The notes beneath the pieces are model-generated. The model did no database searches. It was not told the origin of the DNA and worked only from the letters and a program-made list of their open reading frames with translations. A program made the position numbers and the translations under genes. A stretch of DNA of 41,394 bases from Bacillota bacterium (GTDB lineage Bacteria > Bacillota > Sulfobacillia > JAJYWN01 > JAJZPE01), in assembly GCA_021787335.1 (NCBI GenBank), contig JAJYMC010000028.1, positions 1 through 41,394 of the forward strand, written 5' to 3'. Within the stretch, counting starts at the first letter, position 1; each line of letters opens with the position of its first letter. Shown here piece by piece: positions 31,667 through 39,399 of the stretch.

Positions 31667-34138
31667 GTGGAACTGACAAGACGGACATTTCTCAAGCTGG
31701 GCGCAGCCGGGGCGGCGACCTTCGCCATCAACGGTTCATTGAGCGGCGCCGCCCGGGCGATGGAGTTGAAGCTCGGCGGCAAGGACATCTCCAGGCTCAC
31801 CCGGAAGGAGCGGCAGGCCATCCCCAGCACCTGCATGCAGTGCGTGACGGCCTGCGGCATCATCGGCTACGTGGAGGACGACCGCCTGGTCAAACTGGAA
31901 GGCAACCCGGAAGCCTCGAACAACCGGGGCCGGATGTGCGCCCGCGGCCAGGCCGGCGTCAACCAGGTCTATGACCCGGACCGTATCCTGTACCCCATGA
32001 GGCGGGTCGGCCAGCGCGGCGAGGGCAAGTGGAAGAGGATCACCTGGGACGAGGCCCTCAACGAGATCACGGCCAAGCTGAAGGCCGTCCGCGACGGCGG
32101 CAAGCCGGAGGAATTCGTGTTCCATTACGGCCGCAACCGGATGTCCTGGATCCTCGACCCGTTCATGAACGCTTTCGGCTCGGCTTCGGTCGGCAACCAC
32201 ACCTCCATCTGTGAGGCCTCGAAGTTTGTCGCCCAGCAATCGATGTGGGGGCCATACCAGGACGTCAATGACGTAGCCAACGCCAAATACATCCTGGTGA
32301 TGGGGTGCAACCCCCTCGAGGCCCACACCGTGCACAACGCCCTCTGCCAGCGGGTCATCGACGCCCGCGCGGCGGGGGCCAGGATGGTCACCTTCGACGT
32401 CCGCCTGTCCAACACGGCGGCCCGGTCCGACAGGTGGTACCCGATCAAGCCGGGCACCGACGGGCTGGTCGCCCTGGCCATGGCCAACGTCATCATCCAG
32501 AACGGGCTCTATGACGAGGAGTTCATCGAGACCTGGACCAACGTTACGGTGGACGAGCTCAAAGAGCATCTGGCCCAGTTCACGACGGAGATGGCGGCCA
32601 GGGAGAGCGGTGTGCCGGCGGCGGACATCGAGAAGATCGCCGTGGAGTTCGCGACCATCAAGCCGTCGACGGTTATCTCCTACCGCGGGATGGTCTCACA
32701 CTATAACGGGATGATGAACGAACGATGCGTCATGCTCCTAGAGGCCATCGCCGGCAACATCGACGTCAAGGGTGGGCGCTGCCTGAAGCGCACCGGCAAG
32801 TGGGCCAACCCCTTTGGAAGCCCCAAAGAGGCCAAGGCCAAGATCGGGGCCGTCGACCCAAAGAAAGATTATCCCCTGGCGGCCCATAAGGTGGCCCAGG
32901 AGGTCCTACCCCGGATCGGCAAGGGTGAGGGCAAAGTCCAGGTTTACTGGACGTATTGCATCAACCCGCCCTATGTCATGCCTGACGGCAACCGGCAGAT
33001 GGAAGTCCTCAAAGACGAGAAGGCCATCCCCTTCCACGTCTGCTCCGACGCCTACTACAGTGAAAACGCGGCCCTGGCCGATCTCATCCTGCCGGACGCC
33101 ACCTATCTCGAGCGGTACGATCCCGAGACGAGCCCGTCTTTCACCATCGTCCCGTTCATCCAGGTCCGCCAGGCGATCACCAACCCCCTCGGCGAGTCCA
33201 GACCGACCCAGGACGTCCTGATGGAGCTGGCGCGCCGGCTCGGGATCGGGGACTTCCTCAACGGGATCAAGGATAGCGCGGAGTACCTGCGGAAGGCGGC
33301 CGACGCCACCGAGGGCCTGAAGGACGTCGGCGGCTGGGAGTACATCCGCAAGGTCGGCGCCTGGTACGACAAGGGCAAGAAGCCGGACTACAAGTCCTAC
33401 GCCAAGGAGCTGAAGCCCGAGGACCTGAAGCCCAAGAGCAAGGACGAGAGAATCGTCGTCGATGGGAAGACCGGGACTGTCTACAAGCTGGACAAGGACC
33501 ACCCCGACAAGTACGAGTCCGACAAGCAGTACGTCGGGATCCGGATCGGGGGCAAGTACTACAAAGGCTTCAAGCCCTACAAGTTCCCGATTTCGGGCAA
33601 GTTCGAGATCCGCTCGGCGCTCATGGCCAAGTACGGCTTCCCTGAACTCCCCACCTACATCCCAATCCCCACGCATCAGAGCATGAAGCCGGACGAGCTG
33701 ATTCTGACCACCTTCAAAGTCAACGTCCACACCCAGTCGAGGACCCAGAACTGCAAGTGGCTGACCGAGATCCACAACGACAATGCCGTATGGATCAACC
33801 CGGTGACGGCGGCCAAGCGAGGGGTCGCCGACGGCGACCTGGTCAAGGTGACCTCCAAGGTGGGCTCCATGGAGGTCAGGGCCCGCGTCACGGAAGGCAT
33901 CCACCCCGGCGTGGTGGCCGTCTCCTTCCACAGCGGCCACTGGCAGTACGGCCGGTACTGCTCGGGGAAGAAGGCCCCCGCGGGGGTCGGTGACGGCGAA
34001 GACCGCCATGTCTGGTGGAAGAACTTCGGCGTCTTGCCCAACCTGATCATTCCCGTCGCCACCGACCCCATCGGCGGCGGACAGGCGTATATGGATACCG
34101 TCGTCACGGTGGACAAGACCCAGGCAGGGAGAGGATGA
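31667..34138 (+). CDS. Tat-exported molybdopterin oxidoreductase catalytic subunit (PsrA/PhsA/TtrA/ArrA-like)
   Basis: The 823-residue catalytic subunit of a DMSO-reductase-family enzyme. It starts with a twin-arginine signal (Arg5-Arg6, TRRTFLKLG). Next comes the [4Fe-4S] site Cys56-x2-Cys59-x3-Cys63-x27-Cys91, Mo-bisPGD domains, and a C-terminal molydopterin-binding domain (NDNAVWINPVTAAKRGVADGDLV). The likely Mo ligand is Cys182 in TSICEASK, placing it with the Cys-ligated thiosulfate, polysulfide, tetrathionate and arsenate reductases. A Lys-rich stretch near residues 565-650 looks lineage-specific. The substrate is not predictable. GTG 31667 follows AAGGAGGG. Confidence 0.93.
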   Translation: MELTRRTFLKLGAAGAATFAINGSLSGAARAMELKLGGKDISRLTRKERQAIPSTCMQCVTACGIIGYVEDDRLVKLEGNPEASNNRGRMCARGQAGVNQVYDPDRILYPMRRVGQRGEGKWKRITWDEALNEITAKLKAVRDGGKPEEFVFHYGRNRMSWILDPFMNAFGSASVGNHTSICEASKFVAQQSMWGPYQDVNDVANAKYILVMGCNPLEAHTVHNALCQRVIDARAAGARMVTFDVRLSNTAARSDRWYPIKPGTDGLVALAMANVIIQNGLYDEEFIETWTNVTVDELKEHLAQFTTEMAARESGVPAADIEKIAVEFATIKPSTVISYRGMVSHYNGMMNERCVMLLEAIAGNIDVKGGRCLKRTGKWANPFGSPKEAKAKIGAVDPKKDYPLAAHKVAQEVLPRIGKGEGKVQVYWTYCINPPYVMPDGNRQMEVLKDEKAIPFHVCSDAYYSENAALADLILPDATYLERYDPETSPSFTIVPFIQVRQAITNPLGESRPTQDVLMELARRLGIGDFLNGIKDSAEYLRKAADATEGLKDVGGWEYIRKVGAWYDKGKKPDYKSYAKELKPEDLKPKSKDERIVVDGKTGTVYKLDKDHPDKYESDKQYVGIRIGGKYYKGFKPYKFPISGKFEIRSALMAKYGFPELPTYIPIPTHQSMKPDELILTTFKVNVHTQSRTQNCKWLTEIHNDNAVWINPVTAAKRGVADGDLVKVTSKVGSMEVRARVTEGIHPGVVAVSFHSGHWQYGRYCSGKKAPAGVGDGEDRHVWWKNFGVLPNLIIPVATDPIGGGQAYMDTVVTVDKTQAGRG

Positions 34139-34140
34139 CG

Positions 34141-34851
34141 ATGGAGCGAGTCGTTTCCCCGGGGGAAGTGGCCGGTCAGCGCGGCGGAGTCTACGGGATC
34201 CTGGCCCAGGTCTTCCTGAAGGAGATGGATCGGGCCCTCCTGCGGACACTGAGGGCCCCGGAACTCGCCTCGGCCCTGGCCGAGCTCGGGTTGGACCCGG
34301 TCGACACACTGGGCCAGGCGCCGGAGGCGCAAGTTCTTGAAGCGCTGGCGGTTGATTACGCCGGGCTGTTCCTGGGGCCCGGGCCGCACGTCCCGCCGTA
34401 CGAATCGGTGTTTGTCGGCCCCGATGCAGGGGACGGCCAAGGTTCGTTGTGCGGGGAGCCGGCGGTCCGCATGCGCCGGCTGGCGGAAGAAGAGGGGCTG
34501 GAAATCTCGCCGGAACTGACGGCGATTCCCGACCATCTGGCGGTGGAGCTCGAGTACATGCAACGGCTGGCCTCCGCGGAGGCCGAGCAGTGGCTGGCCG
34601 GTGATCACGCCGCGGCCGCGGCCATCCGGGAGAAGCAGCGCGTTTTCCTGGACGAGCACCTGGGCCGATGGCTGCCGGCCTTCGTCTCCAGGGTGGCTGA
34701 GGCGTCGAGGTCTTCCTTCTACCGCAAGATGGCTGAGCTTGCGGGCGAGTTCACGGCCGAGGACCGTAGGCTCCTCGACGACCGGCGCCCTGAGAGGACG
34801 ACTGGTTCAGACCCCGGACCTGACCCCGATGGGTGGCCAAACCAGTGCTGA
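34141..34851 (+). CDS. TorD/DmsD-family molybdoenzyme chaperone
   Basis: A 236-residue all-helical chaperone that would hold the catalytic subunit's Tat signal until the molybdenum cofactor is loaded. The family signature is IPDHLAVELEYMQRL, with YAGLFLGPGPHVPPYESVF earlier. ATG 34141 is preferred: AGGGAGAGG ends six bases upstream, while ATG 34135 overlapping the previous stop sits too close. It follows the catalytic gene directly. The last 19 bases overlap the next gene. Confidence 0.88.
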   Translation: MERVVSPGEVAGQRGGVYGILAQVFLKEMDRALLRTLRAPELASALAELGLDPVDTLGQAPEAQVLEALAVDYAGLFLGPGPHVPPYESVFVGPDAGDGQGSLCGEPAVRMRRLAEEEGLEISPELTAIPDHLAVELEYMQRLASAEAEQWLAGDHAAAAAIREKQRVFLDEHLGRWLPAFVSRVAEASRSSFYRKMAELAGEFTAEDRRLLDDRRPERTTGSDPGPDPDGWPNQC

Positions 34852-35948
34852 GTCTCGAGTTCCTGACCAAAGCGATTTCGCCGGTGCTCGTCACGCCGCA
34901 GCAGTGTACCGTGGCCCGCCACCAGCGGTCGGCTTGCCGGCGGTGCGCGGAGGCCTGTCCGGTCGGTTGTCTCTCGATAGACCGGGGGCCGGTCCTCGAC
35001 GCCGAAGAGTGCGACGGGTGCGGCCTCTGTACGGCGGCCTGCCCCACCGGGGCCCTCCGGTTGCGGGGGATATCTCTTTCGGACATCGCCAGGGGCGGCC
35101 GGACTCTGACCATGACCTGCCGTTACGGGGAAGCGCCCGGTCCCGACGCGATTGGCCTTCCGTGCCTGGGCTGGCTGACGGCCGATCACCTGGTGTGGCT
35201 GGGGCTGTCCACGGGCGGCCCGGTCGTCCTGGCCATGGGCGATTGCGATTCCTGCAGGTGCTCGTTGGGACGGGAAATGGCGTTGACGGCCATCCGAAGG
35301 AGCCGCGGAGTCCTGCGAGCGGCGGGCCGGACTGAGGCCTCGTTCAGGCACGGCTCCGCTGCCCGTTCTCGCGCTTCAGGGGGGCGGCCCGTCGTGATAT
35401 CTGTGACCCGCAAGGAGCTCTTCTCCCTGGTCCGCAGAGAGGCTCTCCGGTTGGCGGTGGCCGCCGGTGAGGAACTGATCCCGCTCTGGACCGACGATCC
35501 CGCCCGGCCGGCTTACCTCATCCCACAGCGGCGTACGGCCTGGCTCGCCTTGGCCCGCCGGATGGAATGGCCGGATGAAATCAGTCCGGCCGACCAGCTG
35601 CCGCAGGCGGCAAGGGCCATCACCGGGGGGTGCGACGGCTGCGGAATGTGTGCCCGCTCTTGCCCTTCCGGTGCGTTGCGTCTGGCCGGAGAAGTCATCA
35701 CCCACAACTCGGAGATCTGCCTGAACTGCGGATTGTGCCTGAGTCTGTGCCCGAGGGGCCTGGTCCGAGAGGCCCCGGGATTGAGCCTGGCGGGACTCGG
35801 GCGGGGGCGGCGCCGCGTATTGGTGACTCTTATGCGACAGCGTTGTCAGGCTTGCGGGCACGAGTATCTCACCGATGCCGACGAGGCGCAGACCCAGGCA
35901 ATCTGTTCATCATGCCGGGCCGAACGGCGAGTGCTTGGATTGACCTGA
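34833..35948 (+). CDS. multi-cluster ferredoxin-like protein with zinc-ribbon tail
   Basis: A 371-residue soluble protein in distinct parts. Residues about 30-80 hold a two-cluster ferredoxin unit (CRRCAEACPVGC and CDGCGLCTAACPTGAL). Residues 95-150 have a Cys-bearing segment (CRYGEAP, LPCLGWL, GDCDSCRCSLG) resembling those in other ferredoxin-associated electron-transfer proteins. Residues 265-315 hold a second unit (CDGCGMCARSCPSGAL and CLNCGLCLSLCPRGLV). The C-terminus has CQACG...CSSC, zinc-ribbon-like. I do not know its function; the place between torD and tatA suggests electron supply to, or maturation of, the molybdoenzyme. GTG 34833 overlaps torD; GTG 34845 is an alternative. Confidence 0.75.
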   Translation: MAKPVLSLEFLTKAISPVLVTPQQCTVARHQRSACRRCAEACPVGCLSIDRGPVLDAEECDGCGLCTAACPTGALRLRGISLSDIARGGRTLTMTCRYGEAPGPDAIGLPCLGWLTADHLVWLGLSTGGPVVLAMGDCDSCRCSLGREMALTAIRRSRGVLRAAGRTEASFRHGSAARSRASGGRPVVISVTRKELFSLVRREALRLAVAAGEELIPLWTDDPARPAYLIPQRRTAWLALARRMEWPDEISPADQLPQAARAITGGCDGCGMCARSCPSGALRLAGEVITHNSEICLNCGLCLSLCPRGLVREAPGLSLAGLGRGRRRVLVTLMRQRCQACGHEYLTDADEAQTQAICSSCRAERRVLGLT

Positions 35949-35977
35949 TCCAGGAAGCACAAGGAGGCTACGTAACC

Positions 35978-36178
35978 ATGTCAAGGATCGGTCCCTGGGA
36001 GTTGATCCTGGTCCTCATCATCGCCCTGGTGATCTTCGGACCGAGCAAGCTGCCCGAACTGGGACGGGCCCTGGGACGGGGGATCAAGGAGTTCAGGGGA
36101 GCGGCCCAGGAGTTCACGTCGGAACTGAACGAGGCCAAGGACAGCAAGAAAGAGGCCCAAGGCGACCACAAGGCCTGA
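35978..36178 (+). CDS. tatA: twin-arginine translocase subunit TatA
   Basis: A 66-residue protein with one N-terminal membrane helix (WELILVLIIALVIFG), the conserved FGPSKLPELGR hinge and an amphipathic helix, then a charged tail. This is the pore-forming TatA/TatE subunit. AAGGAGG lies ten bases before the ATG. Its partner TatC is the last complete gene of the same island, so the export machinery is co-located with its Tat-signal-bearing cargo. Confidence 0.93.
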   Translation: MSRIGPWELILVLIIALVIFGPSKLPELGRALGRGIKEFRGAAQEFTSELNEAKDSKKEAQGDHKA

Positions 36179-36212
36179 ACCGGCCCCACCTCCTCCCAAC
36201 TGAACATGCTTC

Positions 36213-36325
36213 TCTCCGAGCCGACCCACCTGCAGGCGCCGCCGACGATGGGGCTCCATGGTGATAGGCCGATTCGGGTAAAGCGGGAAACGGCTTTGCC
36301 TCCGCGTGCTTGGAAAGGAGAGCTG
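36213..36325 (+). promoter_or_regulatory. molybdenum cofactor riboswitch-like leader
   Basis: GCCTCC (36298-36303) followed eight bases on by GGAAAGGAG (36312-36320) matches the 3' core of Moco riboswitches; the E. coli moaA leader, as I recall it, has GCCTCC-N7-GGAAAGG. As there, a short hairpin sits directly before it (AAAGC 36280-36284 with GCTTT 36293-36297). A possible outer stem is GAGCC 36218-36222 with GGCTC 36252-36256. It lies directly upstream of the cofactor genes. GGAAAGGAG is itself a ribosome binding site, so Moco or tungsten-cofactor binding could gate translation. Confidence 0.65.
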
Positions 36326-36333
36326 ACCGACAG

Positions 36334-36396
36334 ATGAACCGCCGATGGCGTTGGTTCACCTGCCTTCGTCGCTCTTGCCCGCGCGAAGGCAGGTGA
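36334..36396 (+). CDS. possible leader peptide after the riboswitch
   Basis: An ATG 14 bases after GGAAAGGAG opens a 20-codon frame, MNRRWRWF then Cys/Arg-rich residues, ending TGA 36394-36396. The frame runs through the 15-bp inverted repeat at 36353-36399, ending inside its right arm. It could be a leader peptide coupling riboswitch state to the downstream gene; it could equally be chance. Confidence 0.25.
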   Translation: MNRRWRWFTCLRRSCPREGR

Positions 36397-36399
36397 ACC
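36353..36399 (+). repeat. perfect 15-bp inverted repeat (hairpin)
   Basis: GGTTCACCTGCCTTC (36353-36367) and GAAGGCAGGTGAACC (36385-36399) are perfectly complementary across a 17-base loop. No T tract follows, so it is not a standard terminator. In RNA it would be a very stable stem between the riboswitch core and the MoaB-like gene. Confidence 0.95.
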
Positions 36400-36407
36400 T
36401 GTGTTCT

Positions 36408-36452
36408 GGCAGTCCCTGGACCCTGGCCCGGGGCAGTCCCTGGACCTGGCCC
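36408..36452 (+). repeat. imperfect direct repeat, 22 and 21 bp
   Basis: Two copies that begin GGCAGTCCCTGGACC (36408-36429 and 36432-36452) differ by one missing C and start 24 bases apart. They lie between the hairpin and the GGAGGTGA ribosome binding site of the next gene. Function unknown. Confidence 0.85.
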
Positions 36453-36489
36453 AGGTGGCTGGACGGGCCACACGCGGAGGTGACCGGAC

Positions 36490-37512
36490 CTGAAACAGAT
36501 ACACGTTGAAGACAGCGTCGGAGCCGTCCTTTGCCATGACATAACCAAGATTGTGCCGGGGGAGTTCAAGGGCCGCGCCTTCAAGAAAGGCCACGTCGTC
36601 CGGCCGGAGGACGTGCCGGAGCTGCTGCGGCTGGGCAAGGAGCACGTCTACGTCTGGGACAGCCAGCCGGGGATGATCCACGAGGACGCGGCGGCCACCC
36701 GCATCGCTCGGGCCTGCGCGGGCCCCGGAGTGGCGACCTCAGAGCCGGCGGAGGGGAAGGTCAACCTGACCGCGGTCGGTCCCGGCTTGCTGACGGTCAA
36801 CATGGCCGCTCTCGGCGAGGTCAACACGATAGACCATGTCGTGCTGGCCACCCGCCACCGGAACAGCCCCGTGAGCGCCGGGGACACGTTGGCCGGAACC
36901 AGAGTGATCCCCCTGGTCGTGGCCGAAGGCACGGTCGAACGAGTGGAGGAAATCTGCCGGCGGGTGGGGCCCATCGTCGCGGTCAGGCCCTTCCTGGCTC
37001 CGGCCGCCGGCCTGATCGTCACCGGAAGCGAAGTCTACCACGGGCGGATCGCCGATCGGTTCGGGCCGGTCGTCACGCGCAAGCTGGGGGCCTACGGCGT
37101 TGATGTCATCGACCGGATCGTGGTCCCCGACGATGCCCGGCGGATAGCTTACGAGATCCACCGGATGGGTGCCGGCGGCGCCGGCTTGATCATCGTCACC
37201 GGCGGCATGTCAGTGGACCCTGACGACGTCACGCCGGCCGCCATCAGGGCGGCTGCGGACGAGGTGGTTGCTTACGGCGCGCCGGTGCTTCCCGGCTCCA
37301 TGTTCTTGCTGGCTTACCTGCGCGGCATCCCAGTCATCGGCCTGCCCGGATGCGCGATGCACGACGACCGGACGGTCTTCGACCTGGTCCTGCCCAGACT
37401 TCTCGCCGGCGAACGGGTCACCCGTCAAGACATAGCGCTGATGGGTCACGGGGGGTTGTGTCTACGATGTATCCCCTGTCGCTGGCCGGATTGCCCCTTC
37501 GGCAAGTCGTGA
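36490..37512 (+). CDS. MoaB/MogA-domain molybdopterin-binding protein, CTG start
   Basis: A 340-residue molybdopterin-binding protein. The N-terminal half (VEDSVGAVLCHDITKIVPGE, FKKGHVVRPEDVPELLRLGK) is typical of Clostridia proteins found with Mo-enzyme genes. The C-terminal half is a MoCF/MoaB domain (GLIVTGSEVYHGRIADRFGP, LIIVTGGMSVDPDDVTP, IPVIGLPGC), ending in a four-Cys motif CLRCIPCRWPDC. GTG 36553 would remove about 21 conserved residues. The perfect Shine-Dalgarno GGAGGTGA (36476-36483) is placed for CTG 36490, where homology begins, and no ATG/GTG/TTG lies between. It is the first gene after the riboswitch. Confidence 0.85.
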   Translation: MKQIHVEDSVGAVLCHDITKIVPGEFKGRAFKKGHVVRPEDVPELLRLGKEHVYVWDSQPGMIHEDAAATRIARACAGPGVATSEPAEGKVNLTAVGPGLLTVNMAALGEVNTIDHVVLATRHRNSPVSAGDTLAGTRVIPLVVAEGTVERVEEICRRVGPIVAVRPFLAPAAGLIVTGSEVYHGRIADRFGPVVTRKLGAYGVDVIDRIVVPDDARRIAYEIHRMGAGGAGLIIVTGGMSVDPDDVTPAAIRAAADEVVAYGAPVLPGSMFLLAYLRGIPVIGLPGCAMHDDRTVFDLVLPRLLAGERVTRQDIALMGHGGLCLRCIPCRWPDCPFGKS

Positions 37513-37564
37513 GCGCCGGTCGGATCCCGAACCCCGCGACCCGTGGCCCGAGGAGGGGACCGCA

Positions 37565-38086
37565 TTGCTGAGCCTCAAGCTCTTTTGGTCGTTCATGAAG
37601 GTTGGGACCCTGGCCTTCGGCGCGGGCGACTCGTTGCTACCCCTGATCCAGCGGGAGGTCGTGGAGGGGCAGGGTTGGCTGACCATGCCCCAGTTCACCG
37701 ACGCCGTGGCGGTGGCCCACACCCTGCCCGGCCCGCTGACCATAAAGCTGTCGGCCTTCATCGGTTATCAGAAGGCCGGCCTGGGTGGGGCCGTCTTGAG
37801 CACGCTGGGCATGTCCCTGCCGTCCTTCGCCATGATGGTCGCCCTGGCCACCGTTTTTGGACGGTATCGTGAAGCGGGATGGCTGCAGGCGTCACTGAAG
37901 GGGGTCAAGGCGGCCGTCTTAGCCTTGACGGTACTGGCCTTTGTACAACTGTACCCGCATACGATCACCGATTCCCGGATGGCCGTGTTCGGACTGGGGC
38001 TATTCGGGGCGCTGTTGCTCCTGAAGATCAACCCCCTGTTGACGATCCTCGGCGCCGGAATCCTTGGCTATCTGGCCTTCCGGTGA
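37565..38086 (+). CDS. single-domain chromate transporter (ChrA) family protein
   Basis: A 173-residue membrane protein with five or six helices, one half of the usual chromate-transport duplication. Family motifs seen are FWSFMKVGTLAFGAGDSLLPLIQREVV and VAHTLPGPLTIKLSAFIGYQKAGLGG. Short ChrA proteins normally occur as adjacent pairs; here there is only one. TTG 37565 has GAGGAGGGG seven bases upstream. Lying between molybdopterin genes, it may move an oxyanion such as molybdate, tungstate or the enzyme substrate rather than chromate. That is inference. Confidence 0.83.
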   Translation: MLSLKLFWSFMKVGTLAFGAGDSLLPLIQREVVEGQGWLTMPQFTDAVAVAHTLPGPLTIKLSAFIGYQKAGLGGAVLSTLGMSLPSFAMMVALATVFGRYREAGWLQASLKGVKAAVLALTVLAFVQLYPHTITDSRMAVFGLGLFGALLLLKINPLLTILGAGILGYLAFR

Positions 38087-38144
38087 TCGGCTTGAGGAGG
38101 GTCGGGTTTCCCAGGGCTGAAGGAAGTTTAAGGAGAGAGGGCTC

Positions 38145-39380
38145 ATGATACAAGGACAGGCGATTGCCGAAAGGCCGCTCACCAGGGTGGAGGACGCGGA
38201 GGCGATTATCGCCGCCAATGTGCGGCCAGCCGCCGTCCGCGTCGTCGACCTATTGGAGGCGGACGGGATGGTCCTGGCTCAGGACGTCGTGGCCGGCGGG
38301 GACCTGCCGCCGTTCGCCCGGGCCGCGGTCGACGGCTACGCTGTAAGGGCTTCTGACATCATCCCGGCGTCCGCGGCAGCGCCGATTCGCCTGGAGGTGA
38401 TTGACCACGTCGCGGCGGGGCAATCACCGCCCGGGATCGTGAAGGCCGGGTCAGCCATGGGCATCAGCACCGGCGCCCCCATCCCGCCGGGCGCCGACGC
38501 CGTGCTTCGGATGGAGGACGTGATCATCGGAGAAGGCTGGATCGAGGTCTCCGGCCCGGTCCCGCCCGGCGCCGACGTGGCCCTGGCCGGGGAGGACATC
38601 AAGGCAGGTTCGCCGGCCCTGGCGGCCGGCACGGCCCTACGACCGGCCGAGATCGGCCTCTTGGCGGCCCTCGGCCAGACCCGGGTGGCGGTCATCGGGC
38701 GGCCGCGGGTGGCGATCATCTCCACCGGCGACGAGTTGGTGGACGCAGCGGCGGCTCCGGGGCCGGCCCAGATCCGAAACAGCAGCGCCCATGCCTTGTG
38801 GGCCTATGTCCGACGGGAGGGAGGCGACCCCGGGCTCCGTGGGATCGCCCGGGACGACCGTCAGGAGCTGGCCAGCAAGCTGCTCGAGGCCCACGGAAAC
38901 GACCTCATTCTGACCACCGGCGGCGTGTCCGTCGGAACCCGCGACCTTGTCGCCGAAGCGCTGGAGCATCTGGGAGCGGAGATCCTGTTCTGGCGGGTGG
39001 CGATGCGCCCCGGTACCCCGGTGCTGGTCGCACGTTGGGGCGAAGGCCTGGTCATCGGGCTTTCGGGGAACCCGGCCGCGGCCATGACCGCCTTCGAGGT
39101 CCTGGTGCGCCCGGCTCTGGCGCTCATGGCCGGCCGGCCGTTCCGGCGGGAGATGCTCTCCGTCACCATCGACAGCGGGGTGAAGGGGTCGGGGGTACGC
39201 CGTTACCTCCGGGCCCGGCTCTACAAGCAGGATGAGGTCTGGCGGGCGGCTGTCGCCTTCTCCCAGCGGCCGGGTGTTCTGAGTTCGATGACCCTGGCCA
39301 ACGGATACGTCATCATTCCCGAAGGCTCCCGGGGCCTCCAGCCCGGCTCAACGGTACAGGCCTTTCGCATCGACTCTTAG
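38145..39380 (+). CDS. moeA: molybdopterin molybdenumtransferase MoeA
   Basis: Inserts molybdenum into adenylylated molybdopterin. The 411 residues show MoeA domains in order: N-terminal (FARAAVDGYAVRASD), the RPAEIGLLAALG linker and the MoCF domain (PRVAIISTGDELVD, LILTTGGVSVGTRDLV, VIGLSGNPAAAMTAFEVLVRP). The C-terminal beta-barrel follows (GVRRYLRARL). The catalytic-site Asp in AxDGYA is present. AAGGAGAGAGG precedes the ATG. It is followed by mobB and mobA, which finish the bis-MGD cofactor needed by the catalytic subunit of this island. Confidence 0.93.
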   Translation: MIQGQAIAERPLTRVEDAEAIIAANVRPAAVRVVDLLEADGMVLAQDVVAGGDLPPFARAAVDGYAVRASDIIPASAAAPIRLEVIDHVAAGQSPPGIVKAGSAMGISTGAPIPPGADAVLRMEDVIIGEGWIEVSGPVPPGADVALAGEDIKAGSPALAAGTALRPAEIGLLAALGQTRVAVIGRPRVAIISTGDELVDAAAAPGPAQIRNSSAHALWAYVRREGGDPGLRGIARDDRQELASKLLEAHGNDLILTTGGVSVGTRDLVAEALEHLGAEILFWRVAMRPGTPVLVARWGEGLVIGLSGNPAAAMTAFEVLVRPALALMAGRPFRREMLSVTIDSGVKGSGVRRYLRARLYKQDEVWRAAVAFSQRPGVLSSMTLANGYVIIPEGSRGLQPGSTVQAFRIDS

Positions 39381-39399
39381 GCGGGGGGGAGAAGTTGTC

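Noticed and set aside
36353-36399. 15-bp hairpin as a Rho-independent terminator
   Set aside because: No T tract on either strand and a 17-base loop; a regulatory stem is more likely.
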